46,574 bases of DNA from Actinomadura sp. KC345 (GTDB taxonomy: Bacteria > Actinomycetota > Actinomycetes > Streptosporangiales > Streptosporangiaceae): positions 1-46,574 of the forward strand of contig NZ_SMKH01000024.1 of the NCBI RefSeq assembly GCF_004348515.1. The letters are read 5' to 3'. Shown piece by piece: positions 1 through 8,708 of the stretch; position 1 is the stretch's first letter, and the number at the start of each line of letters is the position of its first letter. A model generated the notes under the pieces. The model did not search any database and was not told the origin of the DNA. It saw only the letters and a program-made list of their open reading frames with translations. Position numbers and translations under genes: made by a program.

Positions 1-115
1 GAACACCTCGCGATTCACAGTTGAGCATCAGATCAGTAGGATCAATAAGAATCCAAGAAACTGAACCAAAGTTCAATGCGCTAGTAGTCACGACGCGACA
101 GAGTGAGGAGGCACC
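1..115 (+). promoter_or_regulatory. Leader region of first gene with a short inverted repeat
   Basis: The AT-richer 115 bases before the first gene contain the inverted repeat TGAAC-CAAA-GTTCA at 62-75 and a strong Shine-Dalgarno (GAGGAGG, 105-111) four bases before the GTG at 116. The repeat differs from the GAGAAT dyad used elsewhere in the window, so this unit may have a different regulator. The operator role is an inference. Confidence 0.35.
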
Positions 116-1831
116 GTGAGCGGCAGTGCCACCGGTAAGGCGACCGCTGTAGCGGCCCGCGACGGAAGCGGTGGGCCGGGGCGACCTCTCCCGCGGCTCA
201 CCCCGGAGAACGAGTTCTTCTGGACGTCCGGAGCGGACGGGCGGATGCGCGTCCAAGAGTGCGAGGCATGCAAGGCCCTGATCCACCCGCCGCAGCCGGT
301 GTGCCGCTACTGCCGCGGGACGGACCTCGGCATCCGTCCCGTCTCCGGATTCGCGACGCTCATCGGGTTCACCGTCAGCCACCGGTTCAACGTGCCGGGG
401 CTCCCCGCCCCCTACGTCGTGGCGCAGGTCGCGCTGGAGGACGACCCCCGCGTGCGGCTCACGACCAACGCCGTTCAATGCGAGCCCGGCGACCTCGACC
501 TCGGCCTGCGCATGGAGGTGGTGTTCGAGAGGGCCGAGGACGTGTGGCTGCCCCTCTTCCGGCCCGTCGCCGGGCAGGGGCCGCCCGACGAGATCCCGAC
601 CGACGACATCGAGCCCGAGCGGATGTCGGAACGCGTCCGCCCGATGCTCACGACCGACAAGTTCGAGGACAAGGCCGCCATCAGCGGTATCGGCGCCTCG
701 CGGATCGGCCGCCGGCTGCTGGTGGACCCGCTGTCCCTCACCGTCCAGGCGTGCGAGCGGGCCACCGCCGACGCCGGCCTGACCCTGGACGACATCGACG
801 GGCTCGCCACCTACCCCGGCGCGGGCCCGTTCGGCGGATTCGGCGAGGGCGGCACGACCGCTGTCGAGTCCGCGCTGGGCCTGCGGCCGACCTGGCACAA
901 CGGCGGCGCCGAGACGTTCGGTCCCGGCGGTTCGCTGATCGCGGCGATGCTGGCGGTGGCCGGCGGGCTCGCCCGGCACGTGCTCTGCTTCCGGACCCTG
1001 TGGGAGACCACCTACGGCGAGTTGACGCGTCGCGACGGGGCGGGGGGTGGCGGCGGCCGAGCCGAGGGCGCCGCGAGCTGGCGGATGCCGTTCGGGTCGA
1101 CGTCGGCCGCGCACACCCTCGCGCAGAACGCGCAACGGCACTTCCACCGCTACGGCACCACGCGCGAGACGCTCGGCTGGATCGCGCTGAACCAGCGGGC
1201 GAACGCCGCCCTCAACCCGGCGGCGATCTACCGCGACCCGATGACGATGGACGACTACATGGAGGCCCGGCCGATCACCACGCCGTTCGGGCTCTACGAC
1301 TGCGACGTCCCCTGCGACGGGGCCGTCGCCGTGATCGTGTCCGCGGTGGACGCCGCCCGAGACCTCGCCAAGCCGCCGATCCGGGTCGAGGCCGTCGGCA
1401 CGCAGATCACCGAGCGGATCGAATGGGACCAGAGCACCCTGACCCACGAGCCGCAGGTCCTCGGCCCCGCGGCCCACCTGTGGACGCGCACGTCGATGCG
1501 GCCGTCCGATGTGGACGTGGCGCAGCTGTACGACGGGTTCACGCTCAACTGCCTCTCCTGGATCGAGGCGCTCGGGTTCTGCGGCATCGGTGAGGCCAAG
1601 TACTTCCTCGACGGCGGCACGAACATCGCCCGGGACGGCCTGCTCCCCTTGAACACCCACGGTGGCCAGCTCTCCCACGGCCGGACGCACGGCATGGGCC
1701 TGGTGCACGAGGCGATCGTGCAACTGCGGGGAGAGGGCGGCGAGCGGCAGGTGCCGGGCGCCCGCGTCGCCGTGGTCAGCAGCGGCGGTCTCACGCCCGG
1801 CGGCGCGATGCTGCTCAGGACAGACGCATGA
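116..1831 (+). CDS. DUF35 OB-fold/zinc-ribbon fused to thiolase-like (Ltp2-type) domain
   Basis: Protein of 571 aa starting at GTG 116 with a good Shine-Dalgarno. Residues about 28-160 are a DUF35 module: a zinc ribbon with C49, C52, C63 and C66, then an OB-fold. Residues about 190-571 are a thiolase-superfamily lipid-transfer-protein domain. In steroid side-chain degradation these two modules are the separate proteins ChsH2 (DUF35 part) and Ltp2, which together form a retro-aldolase removing a C2/C3 unit from a beta-hydroxyacyl-CoA. The usual thiolase nucleophile Cys is absent (the local motif is GAETFGPGGS), as in aldolase-type Ltp proteins, while QLYDGF and a GGQLSHG motif are kept. The fusion suggests a self-contained retro-aldolase acting late in side-chain breakdown. 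Its stop overlaps the next start (ATGA). Family assignment is confident; the exact reaction is inferred. Confidence 0.8.
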   Translation: MSGSATGKATAVAARDGSGGPGRPLPRLTPENEFFWTSGADGRMRVQECEACKALIHPPQPVCRYCRGTDLGIRPVSGFATLIGFTVSHRFNVPGLPAPYVVAQVALEDDPRVRLTTNAVQCEPGDLDLGLRMEVVFERAEDVWLPLFRPVAGQGPPDEIPTDDIEPERMSERVRPMLTTDKFEDKAAISGIGASRIGRRLLVDPLSLTVQACERATADAGLTLDDIDGLATYPGAGPFGGFGEGGTTAVESALGLRPTWHNGGAETFGPGGSLIAAMLAVAGGLARHVLCFRTLWETTYGELTRRDGAGGGGGRAEGAASWRMPFGSTSAAHTLAQNAQRHFHRYGTTRETLGWIALNQRANAALNPAAIYRDPMTMDDYMEARPITTPFGLYDCDVPCDGAVAVIVSAVDAARDLAKPPIRVEAVGTQITERIEWDQSTLTHEPQVLGPAAHLWTRTSMRPSDVDVAQLYDGFTLNCLSWIEALGFCGIGEAKYFLDGGTNIARDGLLPLNTHGGQLSHGRTHGMGLVHEAIVQLRGEGGERQVPGARVAVVSSGGLTPGGAMLLRTDA

Positions 1832-2109
1832 CGTTCGGCGATCTCTCGTTGACGGCAGCCCGAGACACCGGCGCGGTGCGCCCCGCCTACGTCGACGCCC
1901 CCGGACGTCCGCCGCTGTCGTTGCTGCGGACGGGCACGGCGCTCGGCTTCACCGTCCTCGCGCTGGCCCGTCCCGGCTACGGCGCGTCCGCCGGCCACGA
2001 CCTAAGCCTCGGGCTCTCCGCCGCCGCCTACCACCTGAAGGCGCCGGCCTTCGCCGGGCAGTGTGCGGTGGCGCGAACGAGGTCCCACAACGATCTGACG
2101 GGAGAATGA
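1828..2109 (+). pseudogene. C-terminally truncated alpha/beta-hydrolase relic
   Basis: A 93-aa frame overlaps the previous stop by four bases (ATGA). It resembles only the first part of an alpha/beta hydrolase: a strand followed by the LALARPGYGAS element seen near strand 4 in that fold. The nucleophile elbow, the acid and the catalytic His are all absent, and the final 30 residues look like out-of-frame sequence. It is probably a deletion remnant still translated in the operon. Identification rests on a short motif, so it is tentative. Confidence 0.45.
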
Positions 2110-2110
2110 G

Positions 2111-2638
2111 ATGCCGGAAGCCGATGCCGTGGCCCTCTTGGCCGTGCGACTGGTCGTGGGCGTCACGATGATCGCCCACGGTTACAACCACTGGCGGGGC
2201 GGCGGACGGATCGAGGGCACCGCGGGCTGGTTCGGCGGGCTCGGGCTGCGCCACGGAAAGCTGCAGGCGTGGCTCAGCGTGATCACCGAGATCGGTGCGG
2301 GCGCGCTGCTCGTCCTGGGTCTGCTGACGCCGCTGGCCTGCGCGGCGATGGTGTCGGTGATGCTGGTCGCAGGTCTGCTCGCGCACCGCGCGAATGGGTT
2401 CTTCGTGGTCAAGGACGGCTACGAGTACGTCCTGGTGCTGGCGGTCGTGTGTGTCGCGCTCGGAACCCTGGGGCCGGGAACGGTGTCGGTGGACTCTGCC
2501 GCGGACATCGCGGTCACCGGCTGGGCCGGCGGCGCCATCGCTCTCGGTGTGGGGGTCGGCGCGACGGCGGGCCTGCTCGCCGCCTTCTGGCGGCCCGAAC
2601 GCGAACCCGCCACGCCGGCCAGGGAACAGGCCGTCTGA
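2111..2638 (+). CDS. DoxX-family integral membrane protein
   Basis: Protein of 175 aa with four hydrophobic segments (about residues 5-20, 58-76, 82-98 and 115-160 in blocks) and the DoxX signature region near the N-terminus (RLVVGVTMIAHGYNHW, then GWFGGLGL). DoxX proteins are small inner-membrane proteins linked to quinone or thiol redox chemistry, and their reaction is not settled. It starts one base after the stop of the hydrolase relic, so it is the third member of the unit beginning at 116. The C-terminal tail is charged and probably cytoplasmic. The following gene is convergent. Confidence 0.8.
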   Translation: MPEADAVALLAVRLVVGVTMIAHGYNHWRGGGRIEGTAGWFGGLGLRHGKLQAWLSVITEIGAGALLVLGLLTPLACAAMVSVMLVAGLLAHRANGFFVVKDGYEYVLVLAVVCVALGTLGPGTVSVDSAADIAVTGWAGGAIALGVGVGATAGLLAAFWRPEREPATPAREQAV

Positions 2639-2646
2639 GACACGCC

Positions 2647-3312
2647 CTACCCGTTGTCGGCGGAGATGCCGTGCAGGCAGAACCGCCACACCTCGCCGGC
2701 GGTCATCGGGGCTCCGTGGCCGCCGGCGACACTGCTGTTCTGTGCGGCGAACATGACCGTCTGCATGACCATGGCCGCCTGCCGGCGCGTCCGGCGCGGA
2801 GTGACGGCCCCCGCCGCTACGGCCTCCTCCATCAGTTCGGTGAGGACACTCAGCAGCGGACGATGCGCGGCCGCCACCTGCGGTGGATGTGTGACGACCA
2901 GCCGCAGGGCGAAGTCGTTGAACAGCGGGCGGCGGTCACCAGGGCGCGGGCAGGACTGCTCGTAAAGGGTTTCGATCGCAGCTCGCAGCCGCGACAACGG
3001 CTCATGGTGCCGCGCGGCGGCCTGCCTGATCTCGGCCGCCCCGGCCGCCAGCGCGTCCTCGAAAAGCGCGAGCAGCAGCTCGTGCTTGCCGCCGAAATGC
3101 TGGTAGAAGCTGCGCAGCGACTGCTTGGAGCGCTCGACGACCTCCTGGACGGTGAAGTCGGTCGTCTCCTTTTCCGCGATCAGCTCGTGCGCGGCCTCAA
3201 GGAAACGCTGCACGCGCTGTTCGGCGCGGATCCCGGCGGCACGGGTGGAACGCTCGACCGCACGCCGGCGCCAGGCGGGTTCTTCCGCGACCTCGGACAT
3301 CCCGCCGATCAT
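2647..3312 (-). CDS. TetR-family repressor, copy 1 of a paralogous pair
   Basis: Protein of 221 aa, or 217 aa if the in-frame ATG four codons downstream is used. The N-terminal helix-turn-helix (about residues 30-80) contains TDFTVQEVVERSKQSLRSFY followed by QHFGGKHELLLALFEDAL. It is closely similar across its length to the TetR at 33593-34267: the stretch around the recognition helix is nearly identical, so the two should read similar DNA. It is divergent from the acyl-CoA dehydrogenase pair, with two dyads (3327-3341 and 3355-3369) in the 63-bp gap, which fits autoregulation and control of the dehydrogenase operon. The ligand is presumably an acyl-CoA intermediate of the pathway (inference). 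Confidence 0.88.
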   Translation of the reverse strand: MIGGMSEVAEEPAWRRRAVERSTRAAGIRAEQRVQRFLEAAHELIAEKETTDFTVQEVVERSKQSLRSFYQHFGGKHELLLALFEDALAAGAAEIRQAAARHHEPLSRLRAAIETLYEQSCPRPGDRRPLFNDFALRLVVTHPPQVAAAHRPLLSVLTELMEEAVAAGAVTPRRTRRQAAMVMQTVMFAAQNSSVAGGHGAPMTAGEVWRFCLHGISADNG

Positions 3313-3326
3313 ACTCGCACGATCGC

Positions 3327-3341
3327 AAGAATGAGACTCTT
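3327..3341. promoter_or_regulatory. Degenerate copy of the island operator
   Basis: AAGAAT-gag-ACTCTT matches the 15-bp dyad consensus GAGAAT-N3-ATTCTC with changes in both arms. It lies 28 bp centre-to-centre from the perfect copy at 3355 and just upstream of the TetR start at 3312, where it could serve autoregulation. Confidence 0.4.
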
Positions 3342-3354
3342 ACTTACGTTCAAT

Positions 3355-3369
3355 GAGAATGTTATTCTC
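3355..3369. promoter_or_regulatory. Perfect island operator GAGAAT-gtt-ATTCTC
   Basis: This is a perfect 6-bp dyad with a 3-bp spacer, placed between the divergent TetR and acyl-CoA dehydrogenase genes. The last base touches a possible GTG start (3370), and the likely ATG is at 3376. No Shine-Dalgarno is visible, so the dehydrogenase mRNA is probably leaderless and directly blocked when the site is occupied. Confidence 0.75.
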
Positions 3370-3375
3370 GTGCGC

Positions 3376-4239
3376 ATGGAGTTCGAGTTCGATGAGGACC
3401 AGCTGCTGCTGCAGCAGCTGGTCCGTGAGACGGTCGCCAAGTCGCGATCCCGCCCGGAGGACGAGCTCTGGGCGGCCTACCGCGGGCTGGGCTGGCTGGA
3501 AGCGCCCCCGGTGGAGCTGGCGATCGTGCTGGAGGAACTCGGATACGTCGCCGACCCGACCCCCTTCCTCGCCACCGCCACCTGGTTCGCGCCGCTCGCC
3601 GGGCAGCCCCCGCGCGGCGCGGGGACGGCGGTATGCGACGGCACGGGCCGGTTCGTCCTGGACGCCGACCGGGCGGACGAAATCGCGCTGGTGACGGCGG
3701 ACGGCGTCGTGGTCGTGGACCGCGCCGACATGGCAGCCGAGCGCGCCGACACCTTCGACCCCACCCTGCACCTGGCCCACGTGACGTCCCTGCCGGACGG
3801 GCCGGGCCTCGTCGCGGGGGTCCCCGACCTCGCCCTGATGGGCCTGGCCATCACCGCGGTCGGCAGCTGCCGCCGCATCCTGGACATGGTCGTGGCGCAC
3901 GTCCGTGAGCGGCACCAGTTCGGCGTGCCGATCGGCTCGTTCCAGGCGGTCAAGCACAAGGCGGCGGACATGCACGTCGCCATCGAGCGCGCCCGGGTGC
4001 TGGCCTACTTCTCCGCCCTGACGATCGCAGAGGACGATCCGCGCCGCGGCAGGGCGGCGGCGATGGCCAAGGCCGCTGCCGGCGAGTGCCAGCAGGTCGT
4101 CTTCCGCAACGGTCTCCAGCTGTACGGGGCCATGGGATTCACCTGGGAGAGCGAGCTGCAGATCCATCTCAAGCGGGCCAAGGCCTGCGACCTGCTGCTG
4201 GGGACGGCGGCCGAGCACAGGAGGGCGTTGCTGCGATGA
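3376..4239 (+). CDS. Acyl-CoA dehydrogenase, short subunit
   Basis: Protein of 287 aa from ATG 3376 (a GTG six bases earlier is possible). The C-terminal half carries the acyl-CoA dehydrogenase helix-bundle signature RERHQFGVPIGSFQAVKH (RHQFG at residues 179-183) and a GFTWE segment. At 287 aa it is about 100 residues shorter than a standard dehydrogenase, and it lacks the GTSEI segment that its partner has. This matches the non-identical subunits of alpha2beta2 steroid and bile-acid dehydrogenases (FadE28/FadE29 type), which share one active site between subunits. Its stop overlaps the start of the full-length partner (ATGA), so the two are coupled and should form a heteromer desaturating a bulky acyl-CoA. 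Confidence 0.85.
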   Translation: MEFEFDEDQLLLQQLVRETVAKSRSRPEDELWAAYRGLGWLEAPPVELAIVLEELGYVADPTPFLATATWFAPLAGQPPRGAGTAVCDGTGRFVLDADRADEIALVTADGVVVVDRADMAAERADTFDPTLHLAHVTSLPDGPGLVAGVPDLALMGLAITAVGSCRRILDMVVAHVRERHQFGVPIGSFQAVKHKAADMHVAIERARVLAYFSALTIAEDDPRRGRAAAMAKAAAGECQQVVFRNGLQLYGAMGFTWESELQIHLKRAKACDLLLGTAAEHRRALLR

Positions 4240-5384
4240 GGCTGGGCACCGACCCCGCGGTCGAGGAGTTCCGCACCGAGTTCGCCGCGTTCCTCGACGC
4301 GCACCTGCCGGACGAGGCCGAGGCGGTGCCGCGGCCGAGATCGAGCGCGGACGTCCCGGAGTGGGCGCGACGGTGGCAGCGGACGCTGTTCGACGCGGGC
4401 TGGCTGCTGCCGGGCAACCCGCCGGAGTTCGGCGGGCGCGACGCCACGCTCCCGCAGCAGCTCGCGCACCTGGAGGAGCTGTCCCGGCGGCGGATCTACC
4501 ACAGCTTCAACCCGCAGGGCCTGGGCATCATCGCCGCGTCGATCCTGACGTTCGGGACCGACGAGCAAAAGCTGAAGTGGGCCGTCCCGATCCTGCGCGC
4601 CGAGATCACGGCGGCGCTCGGGATGAGCGAGCCGGACGCCGGGTCCGATCTGGCCGGCCTGCGGACCCGGGCGGTGCCGGAAGGCGACGGGTTCGTCGTG
4701 AACGGGCAGAAGGTGTGGACGTCGGGGGCGCACGACGCCGACGTCCTGCTGACGTTCGTCCGCACCGACCCGGACGCGCCCAAGCACAAGGGCATCAGCG
4801 TCCTGCTGATCCCCACCGACAGCCCGGGGCTGGCGCGCCGCCCGTTCGGTTCCATCGCCGACCCCGACGACCTGGACTTCAACGAGGTCTTCTTCAGCGA
4901 CGTGCGGGTGCCCAAGGAGAACCTGATCGGCGAGCAGAACAAGGGCTGGAGGGTGGCTCACGGCTCCCTCGGCCACGAGCGGACGCTGCTGTGGCTGAGC
5001 TTCGCCGAGCGCATGGAGGACCTCCTCCGGGACGCGCCGAGCGGCCAGGAGTGGTACGCGACGCTGCAGATGGATCTGCAGGCGTTGCGGCTGCTCGGCT
5101 ACCGGGCGCTCGGCGGCGACGGGGACCCGGCGGAACTGTCGGTGCTCAAGCTCCTCGGCTCCGAGGCCGTGCAGGCCGCGTCCCTGCACGCCCTGGACGA
5201 GCACGGCGCCGAGGGGTTGGTCCATCCCGCCAGGACGGCGCCGCCGAACCACCTGAGCCTGGAGGCGTTCTCCGCGAGCTGGTTCGAGCGGTACGCCCGC
5301 AGCTTCGCCGGGACGATCGCGGGCGGGACGTCGGAGATCCAACGCAACATCATCGCCGAGCGGGTCCTCGGCCTGCCCAGGTAA
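4236..5384 (+). CDS. Acyl-CoA dehydrogenase, long subunit
   Basis: Protein of 382 aa in standard family order: N-terminal helical domain, FAD-binding middle domain with GMSEPDAGSDLAG (from about residue 129) and VNGQKVWTSGA, and C-terminal bundle ending AGGTSEIQ (GTSEIQ at 364-369). The residue usually Glu just before GTSEI is Gly here, so the catalytic base must come from another position or from the partner subunit, as in heteromeric steroid-type dehydrogenases. A Shine-Dalgarno (GGAGGG) lies inside the end of the short subunit. Together they would introduce an alpha,beta double bond and pass electrons to ETF. The following hydratase is broken. Confidence 0.88.
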   Translation: MRLGTDPAVEEFRTEFAAFLDAHLPDEAEAVPRPRSSADVPEWARRWQRTLFDAGWLLPGNPPEFGGRDATLPQQLAHLEELSRRRIYHSFNPQGLGIIAASILTFGTDEQKLKWAVPILRAEITAALGMSEPDAGSDLAGLRTRAVPEGDGFVVNGQKVWTSGAHDADVLLTFVRTDPDAPKHKGISVLLIPTDSPGLARRPFGSIADPDDLDFNEVFFSDVRVPKENLIGEQNKGWRVAHGSLGHERTLLWLSFAERMEDLLRDAPSGQEWYATLQMDLQALRLLGYRALGGDGDPAELSVLKLLGSEAVQAASLHALDEHGAEGLVHPARTAPPNHLSLEAFSASWFERYARSFAGTIAGGTSEIQRNIIAERVLGLPR

Positions 5385-5395
5385 ACCACGTGAGG

Positions 5396-5666
5396 ATGGC
5401 CAACGGACCAGACCCTGTACGAGGTGAGCGACAAGGTCGCGGTCATCACGCTGAACCGGCCCGAGGCCGCCAACGCCCGGACCGGTGCGCTGCTGGACGG
5501 CCTGGACGCCGCGTGGGCCCCGGCCGACGAGGACGTCCGCGTCATCGTCCAGAAGGTGAACGGCCGGCACTTCTCGGCCGGGCACGACCTGAAGGCCCGC
5601 GAGGGGGCGCCGGAGAAGCTCACCCTGGAGTGGATCTACTCCATGGAGACGCGGTGGTATCAATAG
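5396..5666 (+). pseudogene. Broken enoyl-CoA hydratase (frameshifted and truncated)
   Basis: From GTG 5424 the frame reads a clear crotonase N-terminus (VAVITLNRPEAANA, then HFSAGHDLKAR, the first oxyanion-hole element). It stops at 5666 after about 80 residues, before the second oxyanion element and the catalytic Glu residues. Upstream, ATG 5396 is out of frame: removing one A of the AA at 5401-5402 would join it as M-A-T-D-Q-T-L-Y-E-V to the rest. The gene is therefore damaged at both ends. It follows the dehydrogenase pair by 11 bases, where a hydratase for the next beta-oxidation step would be expected. Confidence 0.75.
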
Positions 5667-5682
5667 CCAGCCCGTGACCGAA

Positions 5683-5724
5683 CGCGGTGGCGATCGTCCG
5701 CTCCAGGGGACGGTCGCCACCGCG
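5683..5724. terminator. Hairpin between convergent genes
   Basis: The 11-bp perfect arms CGCGGTGGCGA (5683-5693) and TCGCCACCGCG (5714-5724) have a partly self-pairing interior and are followed by TTTCTC. The hairpin sits between the broken hydratase (+) and the carboxymuconolactone-decarboxylase-like gene (-), so it likely ends both transcripts. Confidence 0.7.
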
Positions 5725-5742
5725 TTTCTCCCGAGAGGCGGG

Positions 5743-6291
5743 TCAGGAACCCGCTCCGAGGGCGCCGTCGAACCCCTCGTCGGCAGTGCCTTCGTCGAGC
5801 GGCAGATCGAAGGTGGTGAACACCATCGAGAGCAGCGCGTAAGTCCCGACCGTGAAGACCAGGTCCATCAGCGCCCGGTCGTCGCCGAGTTCGGCCGCGA
5901 TCTCCCGGTAGGTCTCGTCGGACAGGCGCGATCGCTCGTCGAGCTCGTCCACCACCCGGTTGAGGAGGGTGGGGCCGCCGGCGCGCACCTGCTCGATCTG
6001 GGCGTCGGTCACGCCGGCCTCACGGGCCATCTTCACGTGATGCGCCCACTCGTACCGGCAGCGCCGCCGCCAGGCGACCCGCAGGATCGCCAGCTCGCGG
6101 ACGACGACCGGCAGCGCCGAGCGGTTCAGCACGTACGCGTTGTACCGCATGAACGACTTGGCCAGCAGGGGATGCCGGGCGAGCAGGTCGAGCGCGTTGT
6201 TGGGCGGCGGCAGCCGACCCTCTCGCGGGGAGAACGCGGCGATGGTCTCGTCGTCCCACTCGTCACGCGGCAGCGGGGAGATGCGGTTCAT
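5743..6291 (-). CDS. Carboxymuconolactone decarboxylase/AhpD-like protein
   Basis: Protein of 182 aa with the helical CMD fold. The core motif RYEWAHHVKMAREAG (about residues 79-93) has Glu-Trp where AhpD peroxidase-type members have the Cys-X-X-C pair, so a disulfide peroxidase role is unlikely. Members with E-W-x-H-H occur in catabolic clusters as possible lactone or decarboxylase enzymes. Its start overlaps the stop of the SDR gene by four bases, so the two are translated together. The precise reaction is unknown. Confidence 0.75.
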   Translation of the reverse strand: MNRISPLPRDEWDDETIAAFSPREGRLPPPNNALDLLARHPLLAKSFMRYNAYVLNRSALPVVVRELAILRVAWRRRCRYEWAHHVKMAREAGVTDAQIEQVRAGGPTLLNRVVDELDERSRLSDETYREIAAELGDDRALMDLVFTVGTYALLSMVFTTFDLPLDEGTADEGFDGALGAGS

Positions 6292-7004
6292 GTATTGCGC
6301 CCCCCGTTCACGCCGAGGATCTGGCCGGTGATGTAGCCGGCCTCCTCGGAGACCAGGAACGCGCAGGTCGCGGCGATGTCCTCGGGGCGCCCGACGCGCC
6401 GGACGGGGGTACGGGCGATGTGGTCCTCGACCGTCCCGCCGAGCAGTCTCCGGCTCTCGGCCTTGCGGAGCATGGGTGTGTCGATGAAGCCGGGCGGCAC
6501 GGCGTTCACAGTGATGCCGGACGGGCCCAGTTCCAGAGCCAGGGCCTTGGTGAGCCCGTTGACCGCCGACTTCGCCGACACGTAGTGCGCCATGTACTGC
6601 TGGCCGGAGTGCGCGCTGGACGAGGAGATGTTGACGATCCGGCCCCAGCCGGCCTCCGTCATGTCGGGCAGGACGGCCTGCACACAGTGGAAGACGCCGT
6701 TGAGGTTGACGTCGATGACCCGCTGCCAGGCGTCGAACGACAGCTCGGAGAACCGCTTGAACCCGTCCATCCCGGCGGCGTTCACGAGCACGGTGACCGG
6801 GCCGAACCGCTCCCGGACGACGTCCAGCGCCTTGTCGACCTGGGCCCGGTCGGTCACGTCGGCGGCCTGCCCGAAGGCGGCGGCCGCCGGGTCGAGGTCG
6901 AGCGCGGCGACGTTGTACCCGTCGGCGCTCAGCCGCTCGGTGATGGCCTTGCCGATGCCGGACCCGCCGCCGGTCACGACCGCCGTTCTCGCGCCGGCGC
7001 TCAC
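6288..7004 (-). CDS. Short-chain dehydrogenase/reductase
   Basis: Protein of 238 aa with the classical SDR pattern: cofactor motif TGGGSGIG (about 11-18), NAAG (about 77-80), catalytic Ser in NISSSS, and Tyr-Lys in HYVSAKSA. The conserved PG near FIDTP follows. It would oxidise or reduce a hydroxy/keto group, plausibly the 3-hydroxyacyl-CoA step. The start is GTG at 7004, overlapping the stop of a 15-codon upstream frame (7001-7048), which suggests translational coupling. The transcript starts near the dyad at 7070-7084. Confidence 0.85.
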   Translation of the reverse strand: MSAGARTAVVTGGGSGIGKAITERLSADGYNVAALDLDPAAAAFGQAADVTDRAQVDKALDVVRERFGPVTVLVNAAGMDGFKRFSELSFDAWQRVIDVNLNGVFHCVQAVLPDMTEAGWGRIVNISSSSAHSGQQYMAHYVSAKSAVNGLTKALALELGPSGITVNAVPPGFIDTPMLRKAESRRLLGGTVEDHIARTPVRRVGRPEDIAATCAFLVSEEAGYITGQILGVNGGRNT

Positions 7005-7048
7005 GCGACGACCTCGTCGAGGGGCGGGCTCGGCGTCGTCTCGATCAT
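7001..7048 (-). CDS. Short leader-like reading frame of 15 codons
   Basis: ATG 7048 is preceded by an AAGGGAG ribosome site and encodes MIETTPSPPLDEVVA. Its TGA overlaps the GTG of the SDR (GTGA). The frame has a better ribosome site than the SDR itself, so it may couple SDR translation, or it may be the stub of a deleted gene. It has no recognisable domain. Confidence 0.4.
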   Translation of the reverse strand: MIETTPSPPLDEVVA

Positions 7049-7069
7049 GGAAATCTCCCTTTCCGATGT

Positions 7070-7084
7070 GAGAACACTACTCTC
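7070..7084. promoter_or_regulatory. Island operator GAGAAC-act-ACTCTC
   Basis: This near-dyad has outer GAGA/TCTC arms intact and the inner positions changed. It lies about 22 bp upstream of the short frame that leads the SDR-CMD operon (- strand), a position typical for repression of that unit. Confidence 0.55.
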
Positions 7085-7212
7085 GCCACTGTACGGCCGA
7101 AACCCCCCGGTCGTGGTCGGGGATCGATGCCGGGACTGTCGTGTCAGGAGTGCCATCAGGAGTCTCTACTGACATACTGTTCTCGCAACTGGATGGTTGA
7201 TTTGCACTCATT

Positions 7213-7227
7213 GAGAATGTAGTTTCC
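7213..7227. promoter_or_regulatory. Degenerate island operator GAGAAT-gta-GTTTCC
   Basis: The left arm is perfect and the right arm degenerate. The site is just upstream of the strong ribosome site (TAAGGAGG, 7233-7240) of the aldehyde dehydrogenase at 7245. An isolated GTTCTC half-site lies at about 7179-7184. Confidence 0.45.
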
Positions 7228-7244
7228 GTCTCTAAGGAGGCAGG

Positions 7245-8704
<1,460 letters not shown>

Positions 8705-8708
<4 letters not shown>

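Noticed and set aside
2269-3375. In-frame upstream extension of the short acyl-CoA dehydrogenase
   Set aside because: It would run through the antisense TetR gene and the operator; the family N-terminus starts at 3376.
4005-5720. Minus-strand frame of 571 codons opposite the acyl-CoA dehydrogenase
   Set aside because: The plus-strand dehydrogenase has clear motifs; the opposite frame has none.
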